DNA of 64,000 nucleotides from Helicobacter pylori (GCF_001653475.1 NZ_CP011487.1:620001-684000); one strand, 5' to 3'. Counted from the stretch's first letter, positions 24,946 through 35,938 are shown. The notes: generated by a model not told the origin, from the sequence alone. Translations and numbers: made by a program.

Positions 24946-25758
24946 TCAGAAATTGTAACGATACCCCACATAAAGGCTGTATTGACGGCGGTAAGTGAAG
25001 CTCAAATTCCCATGGTTAAAATAATAAACATTGATAGTGGGAATCTTCACGCCGAAGTCAAATTCTTGATGCTGACCAATATGGGTGCGAATCCCTAAAT
25101 TGAAAAGGAATTGGAAAATCGCTGGATCAAGGCTATAGGAGGTGTGCTTGTAAGGGCTTTTCGTTTCCAAAAACGCCCCTGTCGTATTCCCCCAAGAGTT
25201 ACCCGCGATTTGAGCCCCAAAAAAGAATCCAAAACTCGCATCCTCTTTATTAATGACATTGTATAAAGTGTCAATACCCACACCATAAGTGAACATGTCA
25301 GACAGATTGCCCATTGTCCCTACTTTTGTCGCACATGGCTCATTGAGTTTGCACACCCCACCATTATCTGAGGTCAAAGCGTTCGCTCCAAACACGGCAT
25401 GCCCGTAATCCATAAAGCCGTAATAGCGTGCACCAAACCATCTTTTTTCCCCAAAAAACTGCTTATAACCCACAGTAAGCCCTAAGCCTTGCATAACGGC
25501 CAAATAGTCGGTTTTACCCACAGGGAACTTAGGGTAGTTGAACTCACTGCTTTTGGGGGGGTTTTTAACGCTTTGCGAAGCCTGACCGACTTGATAGCTA
25601 ATCCCCAAATACCAAGCGTTTTTCTCGCCTTTGACTGCTTTATACTCTTTTGGTTTTTCCAATTGCTTTTGCACTTCTGTGCTGCCTTCTGCTGCCAAAA
25701 GACTATGACCTAACACTACCGATAAACAGAGCGTTTTAAACACTACAAACTTTTTCAT
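24946..25758 (-). CDS. horF: Hor-family outer membrane protein HorF
   Basis: This H. pylori outer-membrane protein of the Hop-related Hor family has 270 residues. A signal peptide ends at SLLAAE (about residue 22). A strand-rich barrel follows with the family motifs WYLGISYQVGQAS, GLTVGYKQFFGEKRWFGARYYGF and a disulfide-type loop CKLNEPC. The last strands read QYSLYVGYRYNF, ending in the phenylalanine and alternating aromatics typical of this species' OMPs. No dinucleotide or homopolymer switch is visible near the start, so phase variation is not obvious. It stands alone with AT-rich flanks. It corresponds to HP0671. Confidence 0.85.
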   Translation of the reverse strand: MKKFVVFKTLCLSVVLGHSLLAAEGSTEVQKQLEKPKEYKAVKGEKNAWYLGISYQVGQASQSVKNPPKSSEFNYPKFPVGKTDYLAVMQGLGLTVGYKQFFGEKRWFGARYYGFMDYGHAVFGANALTSDNGGVCKLNEPCATKVGTMGNLSDMFTYGVGIDTLYNVINKEDASFGFFFGAQIAGNSWGNTTGAFLETKSPYKHTSYSLDPAIFQFLFNLGIRTHIGQHQEFDFGVKIPTINVYYFNHGNLSFTYRRQYSLYVGYRYNF

Positions 25759-25945
25759 ACAACATTTTTCCTTCTAAAAGTCTACATTTCGTATAATAAT
25801 AACATAATAATCTATAAAAAACCTAAATTCTTAAGAAAAACACCTCTAAAACTTAAAATTTTAAATTTTTAGGGGGTTTTAGCGGGTTTTGTGCTGTTGA
25901 TTTTTCTGTTTTTGGGGGGATTTTAGGGTAATTGTAAAGATAGTG

Positions 25946-25984
25946 GGGTATAAAAAGCGTTTGTTTTCACGCTCTTTTATACCC
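25946..25984 (+). terminator. Strong hairpin with T-tract between horF and the RM gene relic
   Basis: GGGTATAAAAAGCGT and ACGCTCTTTTATACCC pair over about 15 bp with one bulge around an 8-base loop, followed on the plus strand by CTTTTTATTG. As a plus-strand terminator it would block antisense transcription into the RM gene. In the other orientation it lies 18 bp past the RM stop and could end that transcript without a T-run. Confidence 0.5.
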
Positions 25985-26001
25985 TTTTTATTGTTGGTTT
26001 T

Positions 26002-27549
26002 TCACTCAAACTTCTTTTCGCTGATCTTTTCTATCAAATCCACGCTTTTTACAGAAAGTTTGATGACCCTACAAACAAGTTCAAAAACATATTTTCCGCC
26101 AGCGTAATCGTTCGGGTTGTTTTCAATCAGGCTGTCTTTATCCATCGTCTTTTGATAGCGTTCGATCACCCAATCAATCGCGCTTTTGCCATTAATGACA
26201 TAGTCAAAGGCTTTTTTAGGGATTTGAGTGATGGTGATGTTTTGGTTATAAATGATGCGGTCTTCTTCTTTTTTCATTTTATTGACATCATAATAATCCC
26301 CCGCTTCTGCGTCCTTCAGTATGCCGTATTGAACGCTTTCATGCATTTCCTCGCTCTCATAGTTAAGGTGCAACTCGGCCAATTCTTTGCCAAGAATGGA
26401 GAGTTCTTTAAAATCCAGGCTCAAAGCGATGCGCGGATCTTCTTTTTCAAGGGAATTTTTGTATTTTTCTAAATAGCCTTTATGGTGGAAAATCGCATAA
26501 ATGTAATAAAAAATCTCTTCTTCAACGATAGAATGATCCTGGTAATGCTTCCTAAAAAGATTGAGGCAAAAACCGCTAATGGCATAAGTGCGGTTCCCTA
26601 ATTCATCGTAATGATACAAAGGGTAAGCGTTGGCATTGCCTATAAAGGAGTAATCGGAGATAGCGTCCCCTACAATTGCGCTAAATTTTCCTTTTGTTGT
26701 TGTATTAATCACCACATTTTGGGCTGTTTTATTATTGGGGAAAATTTTTGAAAATTGTCCTAGTCTGTTTATTAAATCCTTATCCCAATAAAGCCATTGC
26801 TTGTTAAAAGGGCGATACAACGCCAATCTCACGCGCTCCTCACTACTTTCTGGCAGATTTTGATTTTTAATGAGCTTGTTTTTCAAACCACGAGTCCAAG
26901 CAATTTTCGTTTTATCGGTGGTGATTTCGCTATCCACAAGGTGTTTGTAACGATCGTCTGATTTAATGTTTTGGGTGCATTGCTTGAAAGCTTCTCTGAA
27001 GCGCTCGTTAAAGCGCTTCAAATCAGCGTTATAAGTGTCAATCATTTTTTGCGCATTTTGCGTCAAAGCGTTTGAAGAAAAATTATACACCCAGACATCA
27101 CGGCCAGTGTTCACGCCATTAGAATTGAAATCAAAAATGCTGTTGTTGTTTTTGTCTCGTTTTAAAGGGATGAGCTTTTCAAAAGCGTCATCTCTTTGGT
27201 TGATCCAATCGCCTTTGGCGTTGGGAATAATTTTTTCAAAAGGCACAGAATCCAAATTTTCAAATCGCTCAAGCTTATGGAGTTTCTCCTCTCTTTTCAA
27301 ATAATCCCCAATATCGTAGTAATGGATCTCGGCGTCATTTTTTACGCTTTTATCTTTCACAAAAAAGATAACCGCTATGGTCGCTCTCGATCCGCTGCCA
27401 AAGATTTTCCCTCCCTCTTTTTTAGCAATCTCGCCTGAATTTCTAGTATTCCCTCTCAAATTCAGCACATAAAGATGCGCAAAATCTTTTGCCACGCATT
27501 TCTTGAACCCGTCCGCGCTTTTAGCATCAATAAAACCCCCATTCACCAC
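26002..27549 (-). pseudogene. Fused restriction-modification enzyme, fragment 4: target-recognition / C-terminal part
   Basis: This is the last of four pieces of one gene. It opens with VVNGGFIDAKSADG, which continues the methyltransferase domain directly after the NPPY-containing piece upstream. The rest (about 500 residues) has no catalytic motif and by position should hold the DNA target-recognition domain. Local features are KNENGY-free, lysine-rich helices and a conserved-looking SERVRLALYRPFNKQWLYWD, a motif typical of type ISP/IIG enzymes. The third frameshift separates it from the upstream fragment. If expressed alone it would be inactive. It lies in the HP0667-HP0669 region. Confidence 0.8.
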
Positions 27550-29725
27550 AAAAGCCTAGCACCCCCCTATCTTTTAAAACCTCGCTCGCCATATAAATGC
27601 TGTGGATGAGCGTGTCTCTTGTGGTTCTGCCGCTACTTTTAGAAGTGGAATTTTTCCCGTATTTTTCATAAACTTCTTCTTTAAGCTTTGGGTGTGAAAG
27701 GTTTTGGTTGTTATCGTTCTCGCTCTTGGAGCCGGCTGAATAAGGCGGGTTGCCGATGATGACTCTGATGTTTTTGTTAGCTATAGTGGATTTGATTTCT
27801 TTGTTTTCTTTCAAATCTTCAAAAATCGGGAACACCACCCACTTATTGTTTTTTTCTTCTAAATAATCCAAGCTGTCCGTGAGCGCGATGTTTTTGAAAT
27901 CTTTTAACGATCCGTCCCTATTTTGCGCAGCTTGGGTGATATTGATTAAAGCGATATAATACGCTAAAAGCACGATGTCAAAAGCGAACAAATGGTTATC
28001 AAACTTCTCTTTTAAGGCTCCATCGCTAATGAGATTATTTTCTTTGGAAAGCAAACGAGCGATAAAACTCCCGGTGCCGGTGAAGGGATCAAAAATCGTG
28101 ATGTTTTTATCGTTAAAATCCGTATGGAAATGCTTTTTCAAAAGGCCGTTCGTGGCTCTTAAAATGAAATCCACCACCTCTATAGGCGTATAAACAATCC
28201 CCAGTTTTTCGCTTTGCTTTTTAAAGGCTTCTTTAAAGAAAGTGCCATAAAGGGTTTTAATGAGTTGTTGTTGGCTTTTGTGGCTTTTGGCGCGCGTGGC
28301 TTCGGTTTTCACGCTTTCATAGAAGTTTTTCAGATCTTTAGTTTCTCCTTGTAAGCCCAAAGTGGAGAGTTTTTGAACCATTTTATCCAGCGCTTTAGAA
28401 ATAGGGTTTTTGATATTGTCCCCAAAAATCGCATCAAAAATGGGCTTAGTGATGATATGAGAGGTGATCATGTCTAAGGCTTCATCTTCTTTGATGTTTG
28501 AATGGATATTGCCTCTTAAGGAATCCAAAAAGTCGTGGAAAATTTCAGGGTTTTTTTCAAAAATATCTTTCAAGCGGTTATTCAAGGTTCTTGCGATATT
28601 GCCCGTTTTTTTAGCGAAATTTTCCCAATATTGCTTGTCCCCTAATTTAGTGGGCATGACATTATACACAGCGTTTGCTAGATCTTGCAATAAGATAGCG
28701 TCAAAAAGGGTTTTTTGGGCTTGTTTGGAATCGTTTTGGGTTTGTTGGGTTGTATTTTCTTGCAGCGATTCATCGTCTTGATGTTTTTCATCATCGCTTC
28801 CAAAGACTTTGATTTTTTCTCTGAAAGTGGTTTCATCAACCAGGCTTGAATCATGGCTTCTTAAGGCTTTAAGCACTTTCCAAATGTTTTTGAAATTGGT
28901 GTTATTGACGGCTTCGTTTAAGTTTTGGATTTCACTCTCTTCTAAAGCGATAGGCAAAATGATATAGCCTTTTTTCTTGTGTTTGGCTTTGCGCATCACC
29001 CTACCCACCGCTTGGATAATATCCACCATCGTGCTTTTACCATCAAAAAAGACAATGCTATCCAGTGCCGGGACATCCACCCCTTCGTTCAAACACCTAG
29101 CGTTGCTTAAAACCTTACAAGTTTTGTGTTCGTATGCATTGAGTTCTTCTAATTTTTCCAGCCTGTGCTTACAATTCATGGTGCCATCAATGTGATCGAT
29201 GCTGATTTTTGTGTTTTTAAAACTCTTTTTCTTGAGTTCTTCATCATAGCATTCCATAATCGTTTCAAAGGAGTCTTTAATGTTCTTGCTCGTTTTGATG
29301 CTTTTACAAAAGCTTATGGCTCTTTCAGAGGGCTTTTCGTCTTCTTTAGTTGCAAGGCCGTCATCTTCTTTGTTTTCATAGTCTAAAGCGATTAAATCCT
29401 GTTTGGCTAACCCTTTATGAGTGCCGATAATCTTACAAACAAATTCGTTATTAATAAGCTTTTTATCCAGTTTAGTGCCTTTAGCGTCAAGCTGACTGAT
29501 CTTTTTATTCACGCTGTTAGTCACACCGCTTAGATTTTCTTTTCGCACCGCTAAAATGATGACTTTATAATCTGTTAAGAGATCAGAAGCGATCGCTTGT
29601 TCAAAATTGAGCGTGTAGATTCCTTCGCCAAAAGTATCCGCATCGTCCATAGAATAGATAACATTATCTTTCTCTTTGGCTTTATCTTTAGAGCTTTCGC
29701 TATAAATTTTAGGCGTGGCGGTCAT
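27527..29725 (-). pseudogene. Fused restriction-modification enzyme, fragment 3: helicase C-lobe and N6-adenine methyltransferase
   Basis: The 732-residue fragment opens at MTATPKIYSE, helicase motif III. LNEGVDVPALDSIVFFD and QAVGRVMRKA are motifs V and VI of the SF2 ATPase. A helical spacer follows to residue 530. The amino-methyltransferase domain has the AdoMet motif FDPFTGTGSF at 545-552 and the catalytic NPPY at 659-662. Normal sequence stops after DRGVLGF, where an extra T in GGCTTTTGTGG (plus-strand A-run at 27550-27553) shifts the frame and gives the tail CGEWGFY. The methylase part could still fold, but without its recognition domain it should not act. Confidence 0.85.
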
Positions 29726-30192
29726 ATAAAGGCGTTTTTAGCTTTGATGTTTTCATCGCTATGGCAAAGCGTGAAAGCGTTTTTATCGTCCCTCTCATTA
29801 CTAGAGAACATAGCCCCTACCGTTCTGTGGGCTTCATCGCAAATAATGAGATCGATTTCTTTTAAACCCGCTTCTTGCGCTTCTTTGATACGCAACGCGC
29901 TTTGATAAGTGGAAAAAATGATGAAGCGCTTGTTTTCTTTTTGCGCTTTTTCATAAGTGCTTAAAATGTCTTCAAGGCGAGTGGAAGGCTTTAAGGGGAG
30001 TTCAGTTAATTGGATATCATCTATCCCATCATCGCTTTTATTTTTTGTGCTTTTTCCGACTTTATCATCGCTGCACACGATAGAAGCGTAAAAAGGCTCG
30101 CTTTTTTCTTGCGCGTATTCTCTAAAAGTTTGAGAAAGCAAAGCGATGCTTGGCACTAAAAAAAGCGTGATTTTGGGATCTAAGCTTTCCAT
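29722..30192 (-). pseudogene. Fused restriction-modification enzyme, fragment 2: helicase N-lobe
   Basis: This 156-residue fragment continues the SF2 ATPase after its Walker A. It starts with MESLDPKITLFLVPSIALL (motif Ia), passes through RFIIFSTYQSALRI and holds the Walker B/DEAH box IICDEAHRTVGAMF. The true sequence runs to DENIKAK and then reads out of frame (NAFI, stop), because an A-run has five bases where six are needed (plus-strand T5 at 29735-29739). The next fragment restarts 4 bp into this end (MTATPK). ATG at 30192 is simply the first Met after the upstream break. Confidence 0.8.
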
Positions 30193-30826
30193 GATTTTTT
30201 AAAGAAGTGTAGGTTTTGCCTGTCCCGCATGCCATAATGAGCTTGCCTCTAGTGTTTTTAGGGTCAGAAAAATACTCTTTGGTGGCTTCAATCGCTTCTA
30301 TTTGGTGCTTGCGTGGCGTTTTCTTATCGCACAAGGGGAGTTCGCTTTGCGTTGTGGGATCAAACTTTTCCCAATCAATCTGAGAATTGATAAAATCCTC
30401 TTCAGTGATTTCATCAATTTCCATTCCTGTGCTTCTGATTTGTTCAATTTCTTTAAGAGCGTTAGAGCTTAAATCAGAAGTGGAGATGATGATCCCTTTT
30501 TTAAACCTAACCTCCCCTACCCCGCTTTGCAATTTGCTTAAAAAAGTCACAATTTCGTTAAGCAAGATTTTGTCTTGATGGAATTTGCATTGCACGGCGA
30601 TGTATTCTTTTGAAGTCGTTGTAATCACTATATCAATCCCTCGATCCCTTTCTTTTTGATTCAATTCCCACTCGCTCCAAAGCTTAATAGACTCGTATTC
30701 GTTGGCGCTGTCATGCTCTTTTAAAAAACGCATAGAAATTTTTTCAAACAAGCTCCCTTTATGGCGTTGGTTGGGTATCTTTTGCAATTTTTCTTTAATG
30801 AGTGTGTAGGTGCTGATTTCTGACAT
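30122..30826 (-). pseudogene. Fused restriction-modification enzyme, fragment 1: Mrr-type nuclease and Walker A
   Basis: This is the start of a single-chain restriction-modification enzyme resembling type ISP enzymes (nuclease, translocase, methylase and target recognition in one polypeptide). Residues 25-120 form a PD-(D/E)xK nuclease of the Mrr_cat type, with GIDIVI (D65) and VQCK (Q79, K81). MACGTGKT at 198-205 is the ATPase Walker A. Genuine sequence ends at TSLK (about 210). The next 24 residues are out of frame because of an A6 tract where five are needed (plus-strand T6 at 30195-30200). It is transcribed away from glpC, with 75 bp separating its start from glpC's stop. Confidence 0.85.
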
Positions 30827-30901
30827 TTCTTATTCCTTAATAGTGGTGTTAAAGTTCTGTATTATATAAAAAGATGTTGGAAAGTGGGGTTAAAAGGCTT
30901 T

Positions 30902-32191
30902 TTATTTGGCGCTTTTTAAAGCTTTAGCGATGAGTTCTAAAGGGTGCAAAAATTGTGGGGTGTTAGGGTCATCTAAAGACTTTAAGGCGTTATTAAGTTG
31001 CATATGGCATGCCCCGCATTCAGCGCTTATGATTCTAGCTTTAGTGTCCATGATTTCTTTAGCCCTAAGAAGCCCCACTTTTAAAGAAAATCCCGCTTTT
31101 TCTGTTTGCATCGTAATCCCCCCAAAACCGCAACAATTATCCGGCATTTCTTTAATTTCATAATGCGGATTAAGCAAGTTTCGCACTTCTTTATAAGCGT
31201 TTAGGGTTTTTTTGGCATGGCAAGGGTTATGGTAGGTGATAGCCTCTTTTTTTCCTTTAGGGATTTTTTCTAAAAGATTTTTTAAAGGGGTGTGTTTCTC
31301 TAAAAACACGCTCGCCAGATAGATTTTAGGCGTGATTTTTTCCAGACGCTTCACATACAAATCCTTATCTTTTTCGCCTAAAAACACCTTGTAATAATCG
31401 TTGATGAGCATGCTAGCGCATGTGGCTTCAGGCACAATGATCGCATCCACTTCATCTAGATAGCTTTCAAACCATTCTATGTTTTTTTTCACTAAAAAAA
31501 GCGTGGTGTCTTTATCGCCGGTAAAATACGCAGGCGCTGAGCAGCATTCTTGCTTAGGGATGATCGCTTGAATGTTGAGTTTTTCTAAAATATACAACAA
31601 GCTTTCCCCCACTTGCTGGTAATGGTAATTGCTCAAGCACCCTATAAAAACCGCCACTTTTTGAATGGGGTTTTCTAAAGGCTTAATTTCTGCATGCTTT
31701 TGTAAAAAACTTTTTTGGTTTAAAGGAGGCAACGCGCTTTTTTTAAAGCGTTTGAATAAGCCCTTAAATACAGCTCTAGGCTCTAAACTATCCCCCACTT
31801 GCTTGAAAACACAAGGGGCTAAAAAATGCGCCACCGAAAACACCCTATCCATTTTTTTTCGGTTTTTTAAAAGGGAAAAATAGGATTTTTTATACCAAGC
31901 AATGCCGTATTTTTGAGCGATTTTTTCTCTGGCTTTTTCTATTAAAGTGTCTATGGGCAAATGAAAGGGGCAAATTTCCACGCAAGTGGTGCATAAAAAA
32001 CAAGTTTCTAAAAGGTGTTTTAAATTTGTGTCTAATTGGAGCTTGTTTTGAGCGTTTAAGCGCATCAAATCTAAAAAGCCTCTAGGCGAAGTCGTTTCGT
32101 CTTTATGAATGCGGTATATGGTGCAACCTGGCACGCATTTAGCGCATTTAACGCAAGCGTCCCCTACTTCTTCAAAAATATTCCCGTTCAT
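30902..32191 (-). CDS. glpC: Two-[4Fe-4S] ferredoxin/CCG-domain oxidoreductase subunit, GlpC-like
   Basis: This 429-residue protein is built like GlpC, GlcF and LutA. It starts with two [4Fe-4S] clusters (C13, C16, C19, C23 and C64, C67, C70, C74), followed by two cysteine-rich CCG domains (ECCSAPAYF and NCCGFGG, with ECGACHMQL). It should pass electrons from a flavoprotein dehydrogenase to the quinone pool. The classic glycerol-3-phosphate partners GlpA and GlpB are not nearby, so lactate, glycolate or another hydroxyacid oxidase is equally plausible. It overlaps hemN by 4 bp. It corresponds to HP0666. Confidence 0.8.
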   Translation of the reverse strand: MNGNIFEEVGDACVKCAKCVPGCTIYRIHKDETTSPRGFLDLMRLNAQNKLQLDTNLKHLLETCFLCTTCVEICPFHLPIDTLIEKAREKIAQKYGIAWYKKSYFSLLKNRKKMDRVFSVAHFLAPCVFKQVGDSLEPRAVFKGLFKRFKKSALPPLNQKSFLQKHAEIKPLENPIQKVAVFIGCLSNYHYQQVGESLLYILEKLNIQAIIPKQECCSAPAYFTGDKDTTLFLVKKNIEWFESYLDEVDAIIVPEATCASMLINDYYKVFLGEKDKDLYVKRLEKITPKIYLASVFLEKHTPLKNLLEKIPKGKKEAITYHNPCHAKKTLNAYKEVRNLLNPHYEIKEMPDNCCGFGGITMQTEKAGFSLKVGLLRAKEIMDTKARIISAECGACHMQLNNALKSLDDPNTPQFLHPLELIAKALKSAK

Positions 32192-33561
32192 AGCGTTTTA
32201 CTGAAATGTTTTTCGCCCCCACGCAAATACGCGTCAAACTCCATCGCCATGTTTCTTACGAGCATGCCCCCTGTTTTGGTCATCTCAAATCCTTTAGCGT
32301 TAAAAGAAAGCAAGCCCGCTTCTTCATAAGGCTTTAATTTTTCTAACTCTTTTTTAAAATGCGCTTTAAAATCAATAGAAAATTTTTCTTCAATCTTAAA
32401 GTAATCCAATTTTAAATTACTCATCATTTGCATGATCACTTCTTTTCTTAACGCATCTTCTTTGGTGAGCACCACACCCCTTTCTACCGGTAAATGCCCC
32501 AAATCAAGGGCTTTTTCATAGTGGTGCAAGTCCTTATAATTTTGCGTGTAATAATCGCTCCCTTCGCCAATGCTCGTAACGCCAATGCCAATCGTTTGGG
32601 TGAATTTCTTAGTGGTATAGCCTTGAAAATTACGGCGCAATTCTGCTTTTTGAAGGGCTAGATACAATTCATTATCGCTTTTAGCGAAATGATCCATGCC
32701 TATCATTTGGTAATTGGCTTTTTCTAAAAAACTAATGAGGGATTCTAAAATCTCTAGCTTGTCTCTAGGGCTTGGCAATAAGGTTTCATCAATTTTACGC
32801 ATCGTTTTTTTCACCCAAGGCACATGTGCGTAATTAAACACCGCTAATCGGTCCGGATCCAGTTTCAAAACTAACTCCAAAGTCTTTAAAAAACTCTCTT
32901 TAGTCTGGTTGGGTAAGCCATAAATCAAATCAAAATTAATGGATTTGATGCCGTAATCTCTGGCGAGCTTCACGGATTTTTGAACCATTTCAAAAGGCTG
33001 GATCCTATGAATGGCTTTTTGGACTTCAAAATCAAAATCCTGCACCCCAAAACTCAAGCGGTTAAACCCTCTATCAAACAAGGTTTGCATGTGTTCTTTA
33101 GTGAAATGCCTGGGGTCAATCTCACAACTCATCTCAATATCTTGACTGAAATTAGGGAAAACTTCTTGAATGCTTTGCGTGATTTCATCTAATTGATTGG
33201 GCGAAAAAAAGGTCGGCGTGCCGCCTCCATAGTGGAATTGCACCACTTCTCTGTTGGTATCCATCGCATTTTTTAAAAGATCGAGTTCTTTTTTAAGGTA
33301 GCTGATATAGCGGGTTTTTTTCTCTTCTAAACTTGTGTAAATGACTGAACAAGCGCAAAAATAACACGCGCTCCTGCAAAAGGGCAAATGCGTATAAAGC
33401 GATAAGGGCATGGGGTTTTTGAGAGTGTCATGGTTAAAAAACGCCGCCTTCAAGCTCTCTTCATTAAAATTTTCTTTAAATTCCACCGCCGTTGGGTAAC
33501 TGGTGTATCGCGGCCCGGGCTTTGAATATTGTGAAAATTTTTCAAAATCAATGGTTTGCAT
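32188..33561 (-). CDS. hemN: Oxygen-independent coproporphyrinogen III oxidase
   Basis: This radical-SAM enzyme (457 residues) decarboxylates coproporphyrinogen III to protoporphyrinogen IX in haem synthesis without oxygen, fitting a microaerophile. The cluster motif CRSACYFCAC holds C62, C66 and C69, with the extra C71 typical of true HemN. FHYGGGTPTF binds the SAM methionine end, and YGLPNQT and GMDHFA follow. The C-terminal HemN domain is complete, unlike the shorter HemW group. Its start overlaps the upstream stop (TAATG), and its end overlaps glpC by 4 bp. It corresponds to HP0665. Confidence 0.95.
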   Translation of the reverse strand: MQTIDFEKFSQYSKPGPRYTSYPTAVEFKENFNEESLKAAFFNHDTLKNPMPLSLYTHLPFCRSACYFCACSVIYTSLEEKKTRYISYLKKELDLLKNAMDTNREVVQFHYGGGTPTFFSPNQLDEITQSIQEVFPNFSQDIEMSCEIDPRHFTKEHMQTLFDRGFNRLSFGVQDFDFEVQKAIHRIQPFEMVQKSVKLARDYGIKSINFDLIYGLPNQTKESFLKTLELVLKLDPDRLAVFNYAHVPWVKKTMRKIDETLLPSPRDKLEILESLISFLEKANYQMIGMDHFAKSDNELYLALQKAELRRNFQGYTTKKFTQTIGIGVTSIGEGSDYYTQNYKDLHHYEKALDLGHLPVERGVVLTKEDALRKEVIMQMMSNLKLDYFKIEEKFSIDFKAHFKKELEKLKPYEEAGLLSFNAKGFEMTKTGGMLVRNMAMEFDAYLRGGEKHFSKTL

Positions 33562-34076
33562 TAAAAATTTTCCTCATCGCTATTGTCAAAATTTTCAAAA
33601 TGATTCTCATTGAAAGGGGGTTGCTTGAACATGTTGTCAAAATTAAAAAATAAATTAGGGTGTTCTTTTTTGATTTGTTTGACAAAGTTTAAGGTGTTGA
33701 TATTAGGCAAATTCCCGTCTTTTTGGCGTAAATTTTCTAATAATTGCAAGGAAACTTCGCGCACATCTTCAAAATCAATCGGCGCTTGGGTGATAATATC
33801 CCTTTCTAATTCTGCCCTAAGCCTGGCTTCAAAAGCCTTTCTGGCGTTTTCTGCCAAAAGAGAGATCACATTATCTGGCACTAAAACATAATTTTTATCT
33901 TCTTCATCAGAAATAAAATAAGCTTCATTTTTTTTAAACGCCCCTTTTTCTAATTCTAAACGCATCTCATTAGCGCTGATTTTTTTGAGGAAGGCTCTGT
34001 TTTTTTGGGTTGTCAGGCTATTGATAAGTTTTTGTGATCGGGTTTTAGAAACTCGTTTTTTAGGTAATTTTTCCAC
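33561..34076 (-). CDS. UPF0763 (DUF2603) family protein
   Basis: This 171-residue cytosolic protein has no known function and occurs only in Campylobacterota, as far as I recall. The start codon is GTG at 34076, with AAGGA 6 bp before it. The N-terminus is very basic ([14 protein letters not shown]), the middle has a helical stretch [18 protein letters not shown], and the end is acidic and asparagine/phenylalanine-rich ([16 protein letters not shown]). The charge split suggests nucleic-acid or partner binding, which is inference. It is coupled to hemN by an overlapping TAATG. It corresponds to HP0664. Confidence 0.75.
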   Translation of the reverse strand: MEKLPKKRVSKTRSQKLINSLTTQKNRAFLKKISANEMRLELEKGAFKKNEAYFISDEEDKNYVLVPDNVISLLAENARKAFEARLRAELERDIITQAPIDFEDVREVSLQLLENLRQKDGNLPNINTLNFVKQIKKEHPNLFFNFDNMFKQPPFNENHFENFDNSDEENF

Positions 34077-34113
34077 TTCGTATCCTTTTTAAGCTGATTG
34101 TATCCAATTTCGT

Positions 34114-35211
34114 TTAATTCTCATTATAAATCGTTTTTAAATACTCTATTTTTGAAGTCAAATTGAGTAATACCATATCGGCCAACACCAATGAAAGCAA
34201 ACTCTCGCACACCACACTCCCTCTAATCGCAATGCAAGGATCATGCCTGCCCTTTAACAAGCATTCGCATTCATTGTTGTTAATGTCTATGGTTTGTTGA
34301 GGTTGGAAAATGCTTGGCGTGGGTTTGAAATGCGCTTTAATGATAATTTCTTCCCCATTGCTCATGCCCCCTAAAACCCCTCCGCTACGATTGCTCAAAA
34401 ACCCTTTTTGACTCATTAAATCGTTATACTCTGAGCCTTTTAATAAAGAGCTTTCTACCCCCTTGCCTATTTCAACCGCTTTCACCCCATTTAGCCCCAT
34501 CATCGCTTCAGCGATTTTAGCGTCTAATTTAGCGTATAGCCCTTGACCTAAGCCAATGGGGAGCTTTTGATTTGTTTTGGCGCTCCTCGCTCTAATCAAA
34601 GCCACACCCCCTATGCTGTCGTGGTTTTTGATAGCGTTTTGAATGGCTGTTTTTTGCGCTTCTTCTTGCTCTTCATCTAGGGCAAAAATCTCGCTTTTTA
34701 AAGCGTGATTAAAATCATAATTTTTGGCTTTAATACCCCCTATTTCCATAATCCCGCTTTCACAAACAATACCAATTTCTCTTAAAAGCATTTTAGCAAA
34801 CGCCCCAGCAGCCACTCTTATAGCGCTCTCTCTGGCTGAACTCCTCCCACCACCTCTAAAATCTCTGATGCCGTATTTATGAAAATAAGTGAAATCCGCA
34901 TGGCTAGGCCTGAAAAGGTGTTTAATGTTATCATAATCCTTGCTCCTAGCCCTTTGGTTGTGGATTAAAAACCCTATGGGCGTCCCTGTGCTAAAATCTT
35001 CAAAAACCCCGCTTGTTATTTCCACTTTATCGTCTTCTTTTCGTGGCGTGGTGAAAACATTCCTCCCCCCTTGGCGGCGCTTCATTTCATTTTCTAATAG
35101 CGCATAGTCTATTTTAATCCCGCTAGGCATGCCGTCTAATACCCCCCCTATCATATCCCCATGCGATTCCCCAAAAGTCGTGAGTCTTAAAAAATGCCCC
35201 AAAGTGTTCAT
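34114..35211 (-). CDS. aroC: Chorismate synthase
   Basis: AroC makes chorismate from 5-enolpyruvylshikimate-3-phosphate using reduced FMN, the last shikimate step. The 365-residue sequence begins [19 protein letters not shown], the family signature containing the catalytic His. The second signature is [12 protein letters not shown] at about residue 120-130. [16 protein letters not shown] is the third signature, and [10 protein letters not shown] lies near the C-terminus. It overlaps the rnc stop by 4 bp and is probably coupled to it. It corresponds to HP0663. Confidence 0.96.
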   Translation of the reverse strand: MNTLGHFLRLTTFGESHGDMIGGVLDGMPSGIKIDYALLENEMKRRQGGRNVFTTPRKEDDKVEITSGVFEDFSTGTPIGFLIHNQRARSKDYDNIKHLFRPSHADFTYFHKYGIRDFRGGGRSSARESAIRVAAGAFAKMLLREIGIVCESGIMEIGGIKAKNYDFNHALKSEIFALDEEQEEAQKTAIQNAIKNHDSIGGVALIRARSAKTNQKLPIGLGQGLYAKLDAKIAEAMMGLNGVKAVEIGKGVESSLLKGSEYNDLMSQKGFLSNRSGGVLGGMSNGEEIIIKAHFKPTPSIFQPQQTIDINNNECECLLKGRHDPCIAIRGSVVCESLLSLVLADMVLLNLTSKIEYLKTIYNEN

Positions 35212-35930
35212 TTGGCTTCCTTAAGTTTTTGAAGCGCTTGATAAGCGCATTGCTGTTCGGCTTCTTTTTTGCTTTTGCCTTTAGCGGTCGCATAGATTTT
35301 ATCTTGAATGTATAGCGCCATTTCAAATTCTTTATGATGGTCTGGCCCTTTTTCTTTGAGTAATTGGTAAGTGGGAATCACGCAAAATTGTGCTTGGGTT
35401 AATTCCTGTAAAGCGGTTTTATAGTCCATAAACAAATGCTCCAAATCCAAACGCTTGTAAGCGCAATTGAGTAAATTTTGTATGATTTTACGCACCTTAG
35501 CTAACCCCGCTTCTAAATACACCCCAGCCATTAAAGCCTCAAAAGCGCTTGATAAAATAGAGGGTTTTTCTCTCCCTTTAGAAATTTCTTCAGAAGAAGA
35601 AACGCGCAAATAATCTTGTAAAGCGATCGCTTTCGCTAATTTAGTAAAACCATGTGCGCTCACAATAGAAGCCCTTAATTTAGAGAGTTTTCCCTCATCG
35701 TATTGATAGAATTTATGGTATAGCAACTCCCCTATCACCAAGCCCAACACCGCATCGCCTAAAAATTCCAAGCGCTCATTGTTTAAAGCGAGCTTGCATG
35801 ATTTATGCGTTAAAGCTTGCTCCAATAAACGCTTGTCTTTAAAAGAATACCCTAAAGCTTTTTCTAGCGTTGTATAGGCGCTATTAGGCGTTACATAAGG
35901 GCTATTTTGAGAGCGTTTGTTTTTCATCAT
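35208..35930 (-). CDS. rnc: Ribonuclease III
   Basis: This double-strand-specific endoribonuclease processes rRNA and degrades sense-antisense RNA pairs, which are abundant in H. pylori. The 240-residue protein has an N-terminal catalytic domain with the signature [15 protein letters not shown] and the later [15 protein letters not shown] carrying the metal-binding Glu. The C-terminal double-stranded-RNA-binding domain (about residues 165-238) ends with [18 protein letters not shown]. It overlaps aroC by 4 bp and follows rnhA by 8 bp, so two RNA-cutting enzymes share one operon. It corresponds to HP0662. Confidence 0.95.
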   Translation of the reverse strand: MMKNKRSQNSPYVTPNSAYTTLEKALGYSFKDKRLLEQALTHKSCKLALNNERLEFLGDAVLGLVIGELLYHKFYQYDEGKLSKLRASIVSAHGFTKLAKAIALQDYLRVSSSEEISKGREKPSILSSAFEALMAGVYLEAGLAKVRKIIQNLLNCAYKRLDLEHLFMDYKTALQELTQAQFCVIPTYQLLKEKGPDHHKEFEMALYIQDKIYATAKGKSKKEAEQQCAYQALQKLKEAK

Positions 35931-35938
35931 TTTTCCCT

